Below, one piece after another: positions 8,208-18,446 of a stretch of DNA of 64,000 bases; within the stretch, counting starts at the first letter, position 1; every line of letters starts with the position of its first letter. A model generated the notes under the pieces. That model saw only the letters and a program-made list of their open reading frames with translations. It had not been told where the DNA came from and did no database searches. The stretch is taken from assembly GCF_000375405.1 (NCBI RefSeq), contig NZ_AQWS01000011.1, positions 1-64,000 of the forward strand, read 5' to 3'. The DNA is from Bacteroides propionicifaciens DSM 19291 = JCM 14649 (lineage in GTDB: Bacteria; Bacteroidota; Bacteroidia; Bacteroidales; Bacteroidaceae). A program made the translations under genes and the position numbers.

Positions 8208-8627
8208 ATGAAAGTTCAACTAATTAATGGACCCAACATTAATCTACTAGGGAAGCGAGAACCCTCTATTTATGGGTCTTCGTCTTTTGATGATTACTTC
8301 TCCATTTTGGAGAAAAGATACCCTACAATCGAACTCTCATCATTTCAGTCCAACATTGAAGGAGAACTTATTAATAAGATTCAAGAAGTTGGTTTCTCAC
8401 ACGACGGCATAATATTAAATGCCGGAGCTTACACACACACATCAATAGCTATTTTGGACGCCATTAGAGCCATCACTTGCCCTGTAATTGAAGTTCACAT
8501 TTCAAATACACAGGCTAGAGAGTCGTACCGTCATCACTCAATGATTGCCGCAGGCTGTAAAGGAGTCATTTGTGGATTCGGACTGGATTCTTATCGCTTA
8601 GCTCTAGAGGCCTTATTAGTTAAATAA
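8208..8627 (+). CDS. aroQ: 3-dehydroquinate dehydratase, type II
   Basis: Cytosolic shikimate-pathway enzyme converting 3-dehydroquinate to 3-dehydroshikimate. It has 139 residues, the typical type II length. The N-terminal NGPNINLLGKREPSIYG holds the catalytic Tyr22 and Arg17. NAGAYTHTS begins at Asn71 with His77, and EVHISN contains the general acid His97. It is the first gene of the rightward run aroQ-pyk-methyltransferase-rbfA-permease. Confidence 0.97.
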   Translation: MKVQLINGPNINLLGKREPSIYGSSSFDDYFSILEKRYPTIELSSFQSNIEGELINKIQEVGFSHDGIILNAGAYTHTSIAILDAIRAITCPVIEVHISNTQARESYRHHSMIAAGCKGVICGFGLDSYRLALEALLVK

Positions 8628-8654
8628 TTAGAGCAGATTAAATATAAATATATT

Positions 8655-10106
8655 ATGATGTTAAAACAAACAAAAATCGTAGCGTCAATTTCTGACAGAC
8701 GTTGTGAGGTTGATTTCTTGCAACAACTTTATGAAGCAGGAATGAACGTTGTGCGTATGAATACAGCACACGCTACCCAAGATGGTCTTGAAGTATTAAT
8801 CAACAACGTAAGAGAAGTATCTAATAAAATAGGTATTCTTATCGACACTAAAGGTCCTGAAGTAAGAACAACTGCTTGTGATGAGCCAATCGATTACAAA
8901 ACTGGTGAAAAGGTTATGATCGTTGCTGACCCTAGCAAAACTACAACTAGAGCTTGCATCTCTGTATCATATACAGGATTCATCAACGACCTCGAAGTAG
9001 GTAGAGATATTCTTATTGACGATGGTGATCTTTGCCTTCACGTTCACGAAAAAGAAAACGACCACCTAGTTTGCGAAGTTATGAACGACGCAACATTGGC
9101 TAGCCGTAAGAGTGTTAACGTTCCTGGTGTACGTATCAATCTTCCTTCACTAACTGAAAAAGATAGAAACAACATTCTTTTTGCAATCAAAAAAGATATC
9201 GACTTTATCGCTCACTCATTCGTTCGTAACGAACGTGACGTTCAAGACATCAAAGATATTCTTGCTGAGCACAACAGTGACATCAGAATCATTTCTAAAA
9301 TTGAGAACCAAGAAGGTGTTGATAACATCGACGAAATTATTGCAATTTCTGACGGTATCATGGTTGCTCGTGGTGACCTAGGTATCGAAGTTCCTCAAGA
9401 AAAAATACCTGGAATCCAACGCCGACTTATCAAAAAATGTATTCTTGCAAAGAAACCAGTTATCGTAGCTACTCAAATGCTTCACACAATGATTAGCAAC
9501 CCGCGTCCAACACGTGCTGAGGTTACTGACATTGCTAACGCAATTTACTACCGTACTGATGCTTTAATGCTTAGCGGCGAGACTGCATACGGTAAATACC
9601 CAGTTGAAGCTGTTAAAACAATGGCTACAATTGCAGCTCAAGCTGAACAAGATAAGCTAGACGAAAATGACATCAGAATACCTTTGGTTAATCCTGACGT
9701 TACTGCATTCTTAGCTAAACAAGCTGTTAAAGCTTCTGCTTTGATGAGTATTGGTGCTATCATCACTGACAGCTATAGCGGCCGTACAGCTCGTAACATT
9801 GCTGCATTCCGTGGTAAAGCTCCAGTTTTAGCTATCTGCTACAAAGAAAAAACAATGCGTCACCTAGCGCTTTCTTACGGTGTTGAAGCGATCTTCATGC
9901 CAGAAAAAGCTAACGGTCAAGAATATTACTTCGCAGCTCTTAACCAATTGGTTAAAGACGGTAGACTTAACGCTGAAGACAGTGTTTGTTACCTAAGCAG
10001 CGGCAGAAGAAATATGCGTACTTCTTTCTTAGAAATCAATACTGTAGAAGATGTGCTTAAATATGCTGATGACTACGTTTTACCTAACAGAAACAGATAT
10101 TTATAA
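8655..10106 (+). CDS. pyk: Pyruvate kinase
   Basis: Glycolytic enzyme that transfers phosphate from phosphoenolpyruvate to ADP. The 483 residues give the complete fold. The substrate and metal signature ISKIENQEGVDN, the MVARGDLGIEVP motif and the ATQMLHTM...PRPTRAEVTD active-site stretch are all present, followed by the C-terminal regulatory-type domain. The N-terminal motif reads VRMNTAHAT rather than RLNFSHG, a variant I associate with Bacteroidota enzymes. Two ATGs are adjacent at 8655 and 8658, and MLKQTK from the second is the more usual beginning. Codon choice looks optimised, consistent with high expression. Confidence 0.96.
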   Translation: MMLKQTKIVASISDRRCEVDFLQQLYEAGMNVVRMNTAHATQDGLEVLINNVREVSNKIGILIDTKGPEVRTTACDEPIDYKTGEKVMIVADPSKTTTRACISVSYTGFINDLEVGRDILIDDGDLCLHVHEKENDHLVCEVMNDATLASRKSVNVPGVRINLPSLTEKDRNNILFAIKKDIDFIAHSFVRNERDVQDIKDILAEHNSDIRIISKIENQEGVDNIDEIIAISDGIMVARGDLGIEVPQEKIPGIQRRLIKKCILAKKPVIVATQMLHTMISNPRPTRAEVTDIANAIYYRTDALMLSGETAYGKYPVEAVKTMATIAAQAEQDKLDENDIRIPLVNPDVTAFLAKQAVKASALMSIGAIITDSYSGRTARNIAAFRGKAPVLAICYKEKTMRHLALSYGVEAIFMPEKANGQEYYFAALNQLVKDGRLNAEDSVCYLSSGRRNMRTSFLEINTVEDVLKYADDYVLPNRNRYL

Positions 10107-10114
10107 TTTGGTAA

Positions 10115-10756
10115 ATGAAAGAAACCGAGGCTTTAGATCAATATATTGCTGATCATAGCGACTCCGAGAGCGATTATCTGAAAGCACTTTATCGTGCAAC
10201 TCATGTCAATCTTCTTCGACCTCGCATGGCCTCTGGACATATACAAGGACGAATCTTAAAGATGTTTACATCTATGATTCGTCCTCGTAATATTTTAGAG
10301 ATAGGGACTTATAGTGGATATTCAGCTCTTTGTCTCGCAGAAGGTCTAGAATCAGGAGGAATGCTCTACACATTTGAAATCAATGATGAGCAAGAAGACT
10401 TTACCCGTCCTTGGTTAGAAAACTCTCCTTACGCCGATAAGATAGAATTTATCATTGGAAATGCTTTAGATATTGTCCCGCAAATGGACGTAACTTTTGA
10501 CATGGCATTTATTGATGGTGATAAAAGAAATTATATCGCATATTATGAGATGGTTTTAGCCAAACTCTCAAAAGGAGGCTATATCTTTGCCGACAATACC
10601 CTTTGGGATGGGCATGTACTCGAAACCCCAAAACATAATGACTGGCAATCCATCGGGATCAAGGCATTTAACAGCTACATTGTCAATGACAAACGCGTTG
10701 AAAAAGTTATATTACCTCTTCGCGATGGCTTAACAATCATAAAAAAACTAGGATAG
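10115..10756 (+). CDS. SAM-dependent O-methyltransferase (catechol O-methyltransferase-like)
   Basis: Class I methyltransferase of 213 residues in the CCoAOMT/COMT-like family. The SAM-binding LEIGTYSGYSALCLAEGL is motif I. MAFIDGDKRNY carries the metal and substrate-side acidic residues, and YIFADNTLWDGHV is the conserved downstream motif. It lies 8 nt after pyk and 3 nt before rbfA, so it belongs to the same transcript. Its neighbour rbfA hints at a housekeeping role, but the acceptor substrate is not visible from sequence. Confidence 0.88.
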   Translation: MKETEALDQYIADHSDSESDYLKALYRATHVNLLRPRMASGHIQGRILKMFTSMIRPRNILEIGTYSGYSALCLAEGLESGGMLYTFEINDEQEDFTRPWLENSPYADKIEFIIGNALDIVPQMDVTFDMAFIDGDKRNYIAYYEMVLAKLSKGGYIFADNTLWDGHVLETPKHNDWQSIGIKAFNSYIVNDKRVEKVILPLRDGLTIIKKLG

Positions 10757-10759
10757 AAA

Positions 10760-11095
10760 ATGGAAACAACTAGACAACAAAAAATATCACGCTTAATTCA
10801 AAAGGAATTAAGCAACATCTTCTTATTGCAAACAAAAGCAACTAACGGCATTTTAATCTCTATTAGCGCGGTTAGAGTGACATCAGACCTTAGTATTGCA
10901 AGGGCTTATCTAAGTATTTTCCCTCAAGACAAGAGAGAAGAGTTAATCAAAAATATCAATGCCAACTCTAAGGCTATCCGTTTTGATTTAGGACAAAAGG
11001 TAAGACACCAACTAAGAATTGTACCAGAACTCGAATTTTACGTGGACGACTCACTTGATTATGCCGAAAGAATTGATTCTTTACTAGATCAGTGA
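10760..11095 (+). CDS. rbfA: Ribosome-binding factor A
   Basis: Small KH-fold protein (111 residues) that helps mature the 30S subunit 5' end of 16S rRNA. The family pattern RQQKISRLIQKELSNIF, then TSDLSIARAYLSIFP and a C-terminal LRIVPELEFYVDDSLDYAERID, is intact. The stop codon overlaps the GTG start of the downstream permease. Confidence 0.95.
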   Translation: METTRQQKISRLIQKELSNIFLLQTKATNGILISISAVRVTSDLSIARAYLSIFPQDKREELIKNINANSKAIRFDLGQKVRHQLRIVPELEFYVDDSLDYAERIDSLLDQ

Positions 11096-12318
11096 AACTC
11101 CCTTTAAAAATAGCTTGGCGTTATCTTTTCTCTAAAAAGAAGCATAACGCAATCAACATTATTTCAGCAATTTCTGTTTCAGGGATTGCTCTTGCTACTT
11201 TAACTCTAGTATGCACACTATCGGTGTTTAATGGCTTTCAAGAGTCAGTAGCAAGTTTTTTCACCTCTTTCGATGCTGAACTAAAGATAGTATCAACAAC
11301 AGGCAAAACCTTCTCTTCTAACTCCCAACTACTAAATAAAATCAGCAATCTTCCTGAAGTCGAACTACAGACTACTACTCTCGAAGAAAATGCTATGGTC
11401 AAATACAAAGAGCTACAAACCATGATTACGCTCAAAGGAGTAGATGACAATTTCCATAAAGTCACCTCGATCAATACCCTACTCTTTGGGCAAGGCAAGT
11501 TTATTTTATACGATGAAGTTGTTAATTATGGCATCATGGGAGGAGAGCTAGCTTCTAGTCTTAGCACAGGAATACATCACATCCAACCTCTTGAGATTTT
11601 TGCACCAAAACCTGGAGCAAAAATAAATATGAGTAACCCAAGTACCTCTTTTAATACTTCATATCTATATTCCCCAGGGGTTATATTCTCGGTTGGACAA
11701 CAGAAATATGATGGTAGTTATATTCTATGTTCACTAAAGTTTGCGCAAGACTTACTCGAAAAGAAGAATCAGATTTCCGCAATTGAATTAAAACTCATTG
11801 AGGGAGCAAGTATTAAGCAGGTCAAAGAGAAGCTAGCTGCGATTCTAGGACAAGGTTATACTATTCTTGATAGGTATGAACAGCAAACAGATGTTTTCAA
11901 CATTATGAAGATAGAAAAATTAATTTCTTTCTTCTTCTTAATATTCATCCTACTTATCGCATGCTTCAATATCGTAAGTTCACTATCTATGCTAATTATA
12001 GAGAAAAGAGATGATATGCAGATACTCATGAATATCGGAGCAGACAAAAAGTTTATCGCTAAGATATTCCTTTACGAGGGTAGACTAATAACTGCCATAG
12101 GGACGGGAGTCGGACTTGTGCTAGGTGTTATTCTAACACTCTTGCAAGAGCACTTTGGCTTTATTAGGTTGAACGATGGATTCCAATTCATCACTTCTGC
12201 ATATCCTGTTAGCCTACAGCTAACCGATTTACTACTAATTATCGTTACTGTAATTGTAGTTGGATTTATCTCCGTATGGTATCCAATCCAATACTTAAGC
12301 AAAAAGATCCTTCGCTAG
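11092..12318 (+). CDS. FtsX/LolC-type ABC transporter permease
   Basis: Inner-membrane permease subunit, 408 residues, starting at a GTG that overlaps the rbfA stop (GTGA). One membrane segment lies near residues 17-45 (NIISAISVSGIALATLTLV), followed by a large periplasmic MacB-PCD-like domain. Three C-terminal segments form the FtsX domain (FFFLIFILLIACFNIVSSL, TAIGTGVGLVLGVILTLL and a final hydrophobic helix). LolC/LolE-like lipoprotein release is a reasonable guess for this family. No ATPase gene is adjacent. Confidence 0.87.
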   Translation: MKLPLKIAWRYLFSKKKHNAINIISAISVSGIALATLTLVCTLSVFNGFQESVASFFTSFDAELKIVSTTGKTFSSNSQLLNKISNLPEVELQTTTLEENAMVKYKELQTMITLKGVDDNFHKVTSINTLLFGQGKFILYDEVVNYGIMGGELASSLSTGIHHIQPLEIFAPKPGAKINMSNPSTSFNTSYLYSPGVIFSVGQQKYDGSYILCSLKFAQDLLEKKNQISAIELKLIEGASIKQVKEKLAAILGQGYTILDRYEQQTDVFNIMKIEKLISFFFLIFILLIACFNIVSSLSMLIIEKRDDMQILMNIGADKKFIAKIFLYEGRLITAIGTGVGLVLGVILTLLQEHFGFIRLNDGFQFITSAYPVSLQLTDLLLIIVTVIVVGFISVWYPIQYLSKKILR

Positions 12319-13904
12319 TTAAGCTCTGCCCTATATGTATCCGAATTTAAGACTTCAAGGCTTTTCAGTACCCCCTGATCGGTTTTATTACGCACTTGAT
12401 AATAGACTAAATCTCCATACAAATCACGAGCTATAAGTGATTTCAACCAACTATTTATAAACTTATCAACACTAAGAATATCCACCTGCGAATCGGTCGT
12501 ATCTTTATATCCCTTCATCAAAGCTTTACGAATACTAACAGTTAAGTCTTCGGGAACCACATAGCTCTCAATAAACCTAGTAGAATCATAAGACGAAAGA
12601 ATGGTACTACGCTGGCTATGAATAAACTTAAAGAGAGGATTAAGAGTGTCTGGCTGATTCAAGCCACGAAATACGGGTGATAAAAGAACAGAGTCTACAG
12701 GTATAAAAATATCAGGCATAATTCCGCCACCACCATAAACGGACCTACCCTTAACAAGGGTTCGAAAAGAGAGTGAATCAACCACCATGATACTATCCGG
12801 ATGAACTAACTCCCCACGATCTAATCGATCAAGAAGCTCCATCCGATACTTAAGTTGATTATCGGAGCCTTTAGCATAGGGTTTCTGAATATGTCGACCC
12901 GAAGGTGTATAATATCGAGCAATAGTCAAACGAATCATTGAACCGTCTAAAAGATCAACTGGTCGCTGCACAAGCCCCTTACCAAAAGATCTGCGACCCA
13001 AAATCAACCCCCTATCCCAATCTTGAATGGCGCCCGACAAGATTTCACTAGCCGAGGCTGAATACTCATCTTGCAGAATAATAAGTCGACCATCCTTAAA
13101 CTTGCCAGAACCTGTAGCATAGAAACTGCCCAAATCAACACGTTTACCTTGTGCGTAGACAATTCTCTCTTTGGCTTTGAGGAACTCGTTAGAAATATCA
13201 ACAGCAATATTAAGTAGACCACCACTGTTACCTCTGAGGTCCAAAATAAGATCTTTTAACCCCTTTTTTTTGAGAGCTTTAAGCGCTGATATAAATTCGA
13301 CATGTGAGTTTGTATTAAAGCTTTCTAGATTAATATAGCCCACAGCAGGAGTAAGCATATAGGCAGCAGGAATGGTGTTAATCGGAATTGTATTTCGTTC
13401 TATAGATAACAGATGCGGTTGACCATCTCGAAAAAGCGTGAGCTCAACTTTAGACTTTCTAGGCCCCCTAAGCAGATCCGATATATCTTTTGTTGTAATG
13501 TGCGAACCAACGATAGGCTGACCGTTAGCGGCAATAATTTGATCACCATCCATGATACCAGCTTTTTTGGATGGGCCCCCATCAAGAGCTCGAATAACGT
13601 AAAGTGTATCATTTTGCATTCGGTACTGAATCCCTATCCCAACAAACTCTCCTTTTATAGACTCCTGGAGAGCTTTAACCTCCTCGGGAGTGGAGTAAGT
13701 TGAGTGAGGGTCTAAATTAGACAACATACCTCGAATACCAGCCTCTACCAGTGCATTTTCATCTACCGAATCAACATAGAGTTGATCAATGAAAAACTCA
13801 GCCATATGAAGCTTTTGAGCAGCAGCTCTTGGTGCTTTCTCTTGTGCTTCTACCGAGTATGTTGTAATTATGCCACTAAAGAGAAGCAAAAAGAGATATC
13901 TCAT
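12315..13904 (-). CDS. S41-family C-terminal-processing peptidase (second paralogue)
   Basis: Periplasmic Ser/Lys protease of 529 residues with a signal peptide ending near VEAQ. A PDZ domain spans about residues 85-165 (GEFVGIGIQY, AGIMDGDQIIAANG). The catalytic Ser284 in YSASASE and Lys309 in SFGKG have the family spacing of 25 residues. It follows coaD by 6 nt and parE further upstream, so it is the distal gene of that operon. Its stop codon overlaps that of the convergent FtsX-like permease in the palindrome CTAG. It is clearly diverged from the S41 enzyme at 1196-2899. Confidence 0.93.
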   Translation of the reverse strand: MRYLFLLLFSGIITTYSVEAQEKAPRAAAQKLHMAEFFIDQLYVDSVDENALVEAGIRGMLSNLDPHSTYSTPEEVKALQESIKGEFVGIGIQYRMQNDTLYVIRALDGGPSKKAGIMDGDQIIAANGQPIVGSHITTKDISDLLRGPRKSKVELTLFRDGQPHLLSIERNTIPINTIPAAYMLTPAVGYINLESFNTNSHVEFISALKALKKKGLKDLILDLRGNSGGLLNIAVDISNEFLKAKERIVYAQGKRVDLGSFYATGSGKFKDGRLIILQDEYSASASEILSGAIQDWDRGLILGRRSFGKGLVQRPVDLLDGSMIRLTIARYYTPSGRHIQKPYAKGSDNQLKYRMELLDRLDRGELVHPDSIMVVDSLSFRTLVKGRSVYGGGGIMPDIFIPVDSVLLSPVFRGLNQPDTLNPLFKFIHSQRSTILSSYDSTRFIESYVVPEDLTVSIRKALMKGYKDTTDSQVDILSVDKFINSWLKSLIARDLYGDLVYYQVRNKTDQGVLKSLEVLNSDTYRAELN

Positions 13905-13910
13905 AAGTTA

Positions 13911-14363
13911 TTATATTTCCATCCCTTGAGGAATAAACTGTGATATGTCTTTTCCATAGGATAATAATTCGCGTACTAAAGTGGAACTAATACAACTTAA
14001 TTCAGGTTCAGTAAACAGAAGAATAGTCTCTATCCCTGTAAGTTTTTTGTTTATATCGGCAATAGACTCTTCGTACTCAAAATCTTTGACCGTACGAATG
14101 CCCCGAATAATAAAGCCAGCCTCAACATCCATCGCAAAATCGACAGTCAGATTTTCATAGGGCAAAACCTTAATTCGAGGTTCGTCCTTGAAAAATTCAG
14201 TAACCACTCGAATCCGCTTATCAATGGGGAAATGCGTATTCTTAGCTTCATTAATACCAATGCCTATTACTAGTTCATCCATAAAAGCTAGCGCTCGCAT
14301 AACTATAGAATAATGCCCGATGGTAAAGGGGTCAAATGTACCTGGGAATAATGCTCTTCTCAT
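13911..14363 (-). CDS. coaD: Phosphopantetheine adenylyltransferase
   Basis: Penultimate enzyme of coenzyme A synthesis, transferring AMP to 4'-phosphopantetheine. The 150-residue nucleotidyltransferase has the N-terminal [14 protein letters not shown] motif with the catalytic His17. [11 protein letters not shown] and the C-terminal ISSTLVREL are also as in the family. It sits between parE (11 nt upstream) and the S41 protease (6 nt downstream). Confidence 0.96.
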   Translation of the reverse strand: MRRALFPGTFDPFTIGHYSIVMRALAFMDELVIGIGINEAKNTHFPIDKRIRVVTEFFKDEPRIKVLPYENLTVDFAMDVEAGFIIRGIRTVKDFEYEESIADINKKLTGIETILLFTEPELSCISSTLVRELLSYGKDISQFIPQGMEI

Positions 14364-14374
14364 AAATAATTGTC

Positions 14375-16240
14375 TTAGACTATAATATCTTCTTCAACTA
14401 CTAAGTTCTCAATAATAAATTCTTGTCTTTCCATAGTATTCTTACCCATATAGAATTCAAGAAGATCGTTTACAATATCGGTCTTACGCCATTTAACCTG
14501 CTCTAGACGCATATCTTTGCCTATAAAGTGCTTAAATTCGTGAGGGGAAATCTCACCCAACCCTTTAAATCGTGTTATCTCAGGATTAGGACCTAACTCA
14601 CCAATAGCCTCTACACGCTCTTCTTCACTATAGCAATAGCGAGTTTGTTTTTTATTTCTCACCCTAAAAAGAGGGGTTTGAAGGATATAAACATGTCCCT
14701 TCTTAATCAGATCAGGGAAGAACTGCAAAAAGAAAGTAATGAGTAGCAGACGAATATGCATACCATCAACATCGGCATCAGTTGCTACAATTACCTTGTT
14801 ATAACGTAACCCATCAATACCATCTTCAATATTAAGAGCAGCTTGTAGAAGATTAAATTCTTCATTCTCATAAACTACTTTTTTAGTTAGTCCATAAGAG
14901 TTTAAGGGCTTACCTCGCAAACTAAATACTGCTTGAGTATTTACATCACGGCTTTTAGTAATAGAACCACTTGCTGAGTCACCCTCGGTAATGAAGATGG
15001 AAGAACTCTCTTTCGCATCTCCTTTACTATCATTCAGGTGAATACGACAATCTCTAAGCTTCTTATTGTGTAAGCTAACCTTCTTTGCACGCTCACGAGC
15101 AATACGAGTAATACCAGCAATAGCTTTACGTTCCTTCTCCGACTCTTGAATTTTTTTAAGCAATACATCGGCTATCTTGGGGTTCCGGTGTAAGAAGTTG
15201 TCAACTTCAGTCTTGACAAAATCGCCCACAAACTTATTTACGGTCGGTCCCTTTGGGCCGATATTAGCTGAACCCAATTTGATTTTTGTTTGACTCTCAA
15301 AAAGCGGTTCTTCAACATTGATTGCTATAGCACCAACCAAACCATTACGGATGTCCGAAAAATCGTGATTCTTGCCATAAAAGTCGCGAATAGCTCGGGC
15401 AAGATGCTCCTTATATGCACTTTGATGCGTACCGCCTTGGGTAGTATGTTGTCCGTTTACAAAAGAGTAATACTCTTCTCCATATTGAGTAGTGTGAGTA
15501 AAGGCAATCTCAATATCCTCACCCTTAAGATGTATTATGGGGTATAATCCTTCAGAGGTTAGGTTATCTTCGAGCAGGTCTTGGAGACCATTCTTAGATA
15601 TAATTTTAGTACCGTTGAAATTCAACGTTAAGCTAGTATTCAAATAAGAGTAGTTACGAAGCATTGTTTCGATATACTCCTCTCTAAAGCTATAGCCTGT
15701 AAAAAGTGTCTCATCAGGTTCAAAATAGATATAAGTTCCGGTCTTCTCATCCGAAGGTGCAGTAATGTCTGACTGCAAAATTCCTTTAGAAAAAATAGCA
15801 TGTCGAACCTTACCTTCACGATAACTCTTTACTTCAAAGCAAGAGCTCAAGGCATTTACAGCTTTAATACCCACACCATTTAAACCAACACTTTTCTTAA
15901 AGGCTTTGCTGTCGTATTTTCCTCCTGTATTTAAGACGCTAACAGCTTCTACAAGCTTGCCCTGAGGAATACCACGGCCAAAGTCTCTTACCGAGACTTG
16001 AAGGTTATTGGTTACAGATATATTTATCTGTTTACCCGAATTCATTTTAAACTCATCTATACTATTATCAAGTACCTCTTTTAATAAAACGTAGATACCA
16101 TCCTCAGCATAGGTTCCATCACCAAGCTTACCGATATACATACCCGGGCGCACACGAATGTGCTCCATGTCACTCAAGTGACGAATATTATCATCAGTAT
16201 AAGCTACACTTCCAGTTTTATTTTCCAAGATCTCACTCAT
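14375..16240 (-). CDS. parE: DNA topoisomerase IV subunit B (ParE/GyrB-type ATPase)
   Basis: ATPase subunit of a type IIA topoisomerase, 621 residues. The GHKL ATP site is formed by EVLDNSIDE (Asn58), GRGIP (88-92) and [11 protein letters not shown] (119-129). The TOPRIM domain has EGDSAS (419-424) and DADVDG (488-493). The length and lack of the long GyrB-type insert favour ParE. It lies in a minus-strand operon between the GNAT-like gene and coaD, an order common in Bacteroidales. The matching parC is not in the window. Confidence 0.92.
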   Translation of the reverse strand: MSEILENKTGSVAYTDDNIRHLSDMEHIRVRPGMYIGKLGDGTYAEDGIYVLLKEVLDNSIDEFKMNSGKQINISVTNNLQVSVRDFGRGIPQGKLVEAVSVLNTGGKYDSKAFKKSVGLNGVGIKAVNALSSCFEVKSYREGKVRHAIFSKGILQSDITAPSDEKTGTYIYFEPDETLFTGYSFREEYIETMLRNYSYLNTSLTLNFNGTKIISKNGLQDLLEDNLTSEGLYPIIHLKGEDIEIAFTHTTQYGEEYYSFVNGQHTTQGGTHQSAYKEHLARAIRDFYGKNHDFSDIRNGLVGAIAINVEEPLFESQTKIKLGSANIGPKGPTVNKFVGDFVKTEVDNFLHRNPKIADVLLKKIQESEKERKAIAGITRIARERAKKVSLHNKKLRDCRIHLNDSKGDAKESSSIFITEGDSASGSITKSRDVNTQAVFSLRGKPLNSYGLTKKVVYENEEFNLLQAALNIEDGIDGLRYNKVIVATDADVDGMHIRLLLITFFLQFFPDLIKKGHVYILQTPLFRVRNKKQTRYCYSEEERVEAIGELGPNPEITRFKGLGEISPHEFKHFIGKDMRLEQVKWRKTDIVNDLLEFYMGKNTMERQEFIIENLVVEEDIIV

Positions 16241-16249
16241 AGTTTAGTT

Positions 16250-17386
16250 TTAGTTTATTTCTTTAATAAATGCTCTTCTACGCTTATGTTGATCAGTCTT
16301 AAAATTAACCCACTGTGCTTGAACCTTATCATTGAGTTCGAGTTCAGGATTAGACTCAGCTATCGTAAAGCCAAGCTTTCGGCTATTAGGTATCATATCT
16401 GCAAACACAATTGCATTAACACCCTTATTCTGATACTCAGGCTTAACAGCGACAAGTAAAAGGTCGAGAATATTCGATCTTTTTTTGAAGAATAGTGCCT
16501 TAAGCAAATAATACCAGCCAAAAGGTAAAAGCTTTCCTTTGGCTTTTTGCAGAGCTGAAGAAAGAGATGGCATTGACAAACCCACAGCAACTAATTTCTT
16601 GTCCGAATCAATAACCAGGGATAACACACGCAAATCGACAATAGGTAAGTACATCTTAACATACTGATCGATCTGCCTCTGATTTAGAGGTGCAAAACCA
16701 TAAAGAGGCTGATATGCCTCATTCATTAATTCAAAAATAGCTTGACCGTAGTCTGCAGCTAACTTTTTGCCCGAGGTGTACTTAATAATTTCTAAGCCTA
16801 GTTTTTGTTGTACTATCTTAGAAACTCGTGCATGTCTTTCGGGAATCTCTTCGGGAATATATATCTTAAACTCAACCCAATCGGCATCTTTTACAAAACC
16901 CATTTTATCCATATGTTCTGGATAATAAGGATAATTATAAATAGTAGCCATCGTACCAAGCTGATCAAAACCTTCAATCAACATACCCTCAGCATCAAAA
17001 TCGGTAAAACCAAGCGGCCCGTGGATATGCGTCATTCCACGCTCTAACCCCCAGTTCTCAACAGTTTTTATAAGCTCTTTAGAGACTTCATCATCATCGA
17101 TAAAGTCTATCCAACCAAATCGGACTTTGTTTTCGTTCCAAATCTTATTGGCTCGTGTATTAATTAGTGCTGCAACTCTTCCTACAAGTTTTCCATTTTT
17201 GTAAGCCAAGAAAAAGTCAGCCTCACAATAGTCGAAAGCAGCATTCTTATTCTTATCAAAAGTGTTTAACATATCATCATATAAGTCGGGAATAGCATAG
17301 GGATTGCTTTTATACAACTCATAGTTAAAGCGAATAAACTTCTTCAAGTCATTTTTAGAAGAAACCTTTTTAATTTCTATTGACAT
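16250..17386 (-). CDS. GNAT-fold N-acetyltransferase-like protein
   Basis: Cytosolic protein of 378 residues, conserved in Bacteroidales but of unknown substrate. The N-terminal half contains GNAT-like features: ADFFLAYKNGKLVGRVAALIN, then HIHGPLGFTDFDAEGMLIEGFDQLG. A second acyltransferase-like half ends with VAVKPEYQNKGVNAIVFADMI, reminiscent of an acetyl-CoA loop. It lies 9 nt upstream of parE and is probably first in that operon. A degenerate -7 element (TATCTTTA, minus strand, near 17418) precedes it. Confidence 0.72.
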   Translation of the reverse strand: MSIEIKKVSSKNDLKKFIRFNYELYKSNPYAIPDLYDDMLNTFDKNKNAAFDYCEADFFLAYKNGKLVGRVAALINTRANKIWNENKVRFGWIDFIDDDEVSKELIKTVENWGLERGMTHIHGPLGFTDFDAEGMLIEGFDQLGTMATIYNYPYYPEHMDKMGFVKDADWVEFKIYIPEEIPERHARVSKIVQQKLGLEIIKYTSGKKLAADYGQAIFELMNEAYQPLYGFAPLNQRQIDQYVKMYLPIVDLRVLSLVIDSDKKLVAVGLSMPSLSSALQKAKGKLLPFGWYYLLKALFFKKRSNILDLLLVAVKPEYQNKGVNAIVFADMIPNSRKLGFTIAESNPELELNDKVQAQWVNFKTDQHKRRRAFIKEIN

Positions 17387-17465
17387 ATTTAAATAAAGTA
17401 ATTGAAAGCCTAAAGATACACGAATTGATGGATATCTTACATTATATAACAGAGAAACTCTGCAC

Positions 17466-18434
17466 CTAGATATTGTAGATCAAGTAGGTTACATAGCCCA
17501 CATACAGCAATATAAACACAATTCCCTCACTTCTCTTGATGATCCGTTTGCCAAAACATAGCGACACAACGAAGAGTAAAATAGTAGAAACAACCATGGT
17601 CCACAAATCGAAAGAAGTGATCCCTCCTATCTCCAGGGGCGTAATTGTCGCACTACAACCCAAAACAAAGAAGATATTAAACAAACTACTTCCCACCACG
17701 TTACCAATAGCTATTTCGGGGTTTTTCTTAAGCGAAGCAACAACTGAGGTTGCCAACTCGGGCAAAGATGTTCCACCTGCCACTAAAGTCAAACCTATAA
17801 CAGATTCCGATACACCCAAAGCTCTTGCAATATCTGAAGATCCCTCAACAAAGATCTTACCACCGAAAACTAAAGCCGCTAAACCTATTACAATAAATAG
17901 ACTTGATTTCAAGAAAGACATCACATGAATCTCCTCAGCTTGCGTCTCTAACGACTCACTACCACTCTTTTTGGCCACATAAAACGTATAGCTCAAGAAT
18001 ATAATAAAAAAACAGAGAAGAATCAAACCATCAGCCCTACTTAATGAATCGGACAAGGCTCCAGCCAACGCAATATCACTAGCCAGAATTACCAAAATAA
18101 ATGAGGCTAAGATTGTCAAAGGTATCTCAACCTTAAGTGTTCCTTCTGAAATCGTTATAGGAGCAACAAGTGCCGTACACCCCACAATAAGTAAAATATT
18201 GAATATATTACTACCCACCACATTACCAATTGCCAAATCAGCACTCCCCTGAATAGCCGAAGAGACACTAACTGCCAACTCGGGGGCAGAAGTACCAAAG
18301 GCAACAATAGTCAAACCTATAACAATAGGTGGTATATTAAAACGTTTGGCTACCGAAGAAGCTCCATCAGTGAGCCAACTTGCACCAAAAAGGATTAGCA
18401 ATAACCCTCCTACTAAAAATACTACATCTAACAT
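17466..18434 (-). CDS. Calcium/sodium antiporter (CaCA family, YrbG-like)
   Basis: Inner-membrane cation exchanger of 322 residues with about ten hydrophobic segments. Two inverted alpha repeats are visible: FGTSAPELAVS with GNVVGSNIFNILL in the first half, and GGTSLPELATSV with GNVVGSSLFNIFF in the second. These hold the conserved Glu and Asn ligands. It is the last gene of a minus-strand run, 12 nt after the methyltransferase-like gene. Ion specificity is by family only. Confidence 0.92.
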   Translation of the reverse strand: MLDVVFLVGGLLLILFGASWLTDGASSVAKRFNIPPIVIGLTIVAFGTSAPELAVSVSSAIQGSADLAIGNVVGSNIFNILLIVGCTALVAPITISEGTLKVEIPLTILASFILVILASDIALAGALSDSLSRADGLILLCFFIIFLSYTFYVAKKSGSESLETQAEEIHVMSFLKSSLFIVIGLAALVFGGKIFVEGSSDIARALGVSESVIGLTLVAGGTSLPELATSVVASLKKNPEIAIGNVVGSSLFNIFFVLGCSATITPLEIGGITSFDLWTMVVSTILLFVVSLCFGKRIIKRSEGIVFILLYVGYVTYLIYNI

Positions 18435-18446
18435 ATAACTGTATAA

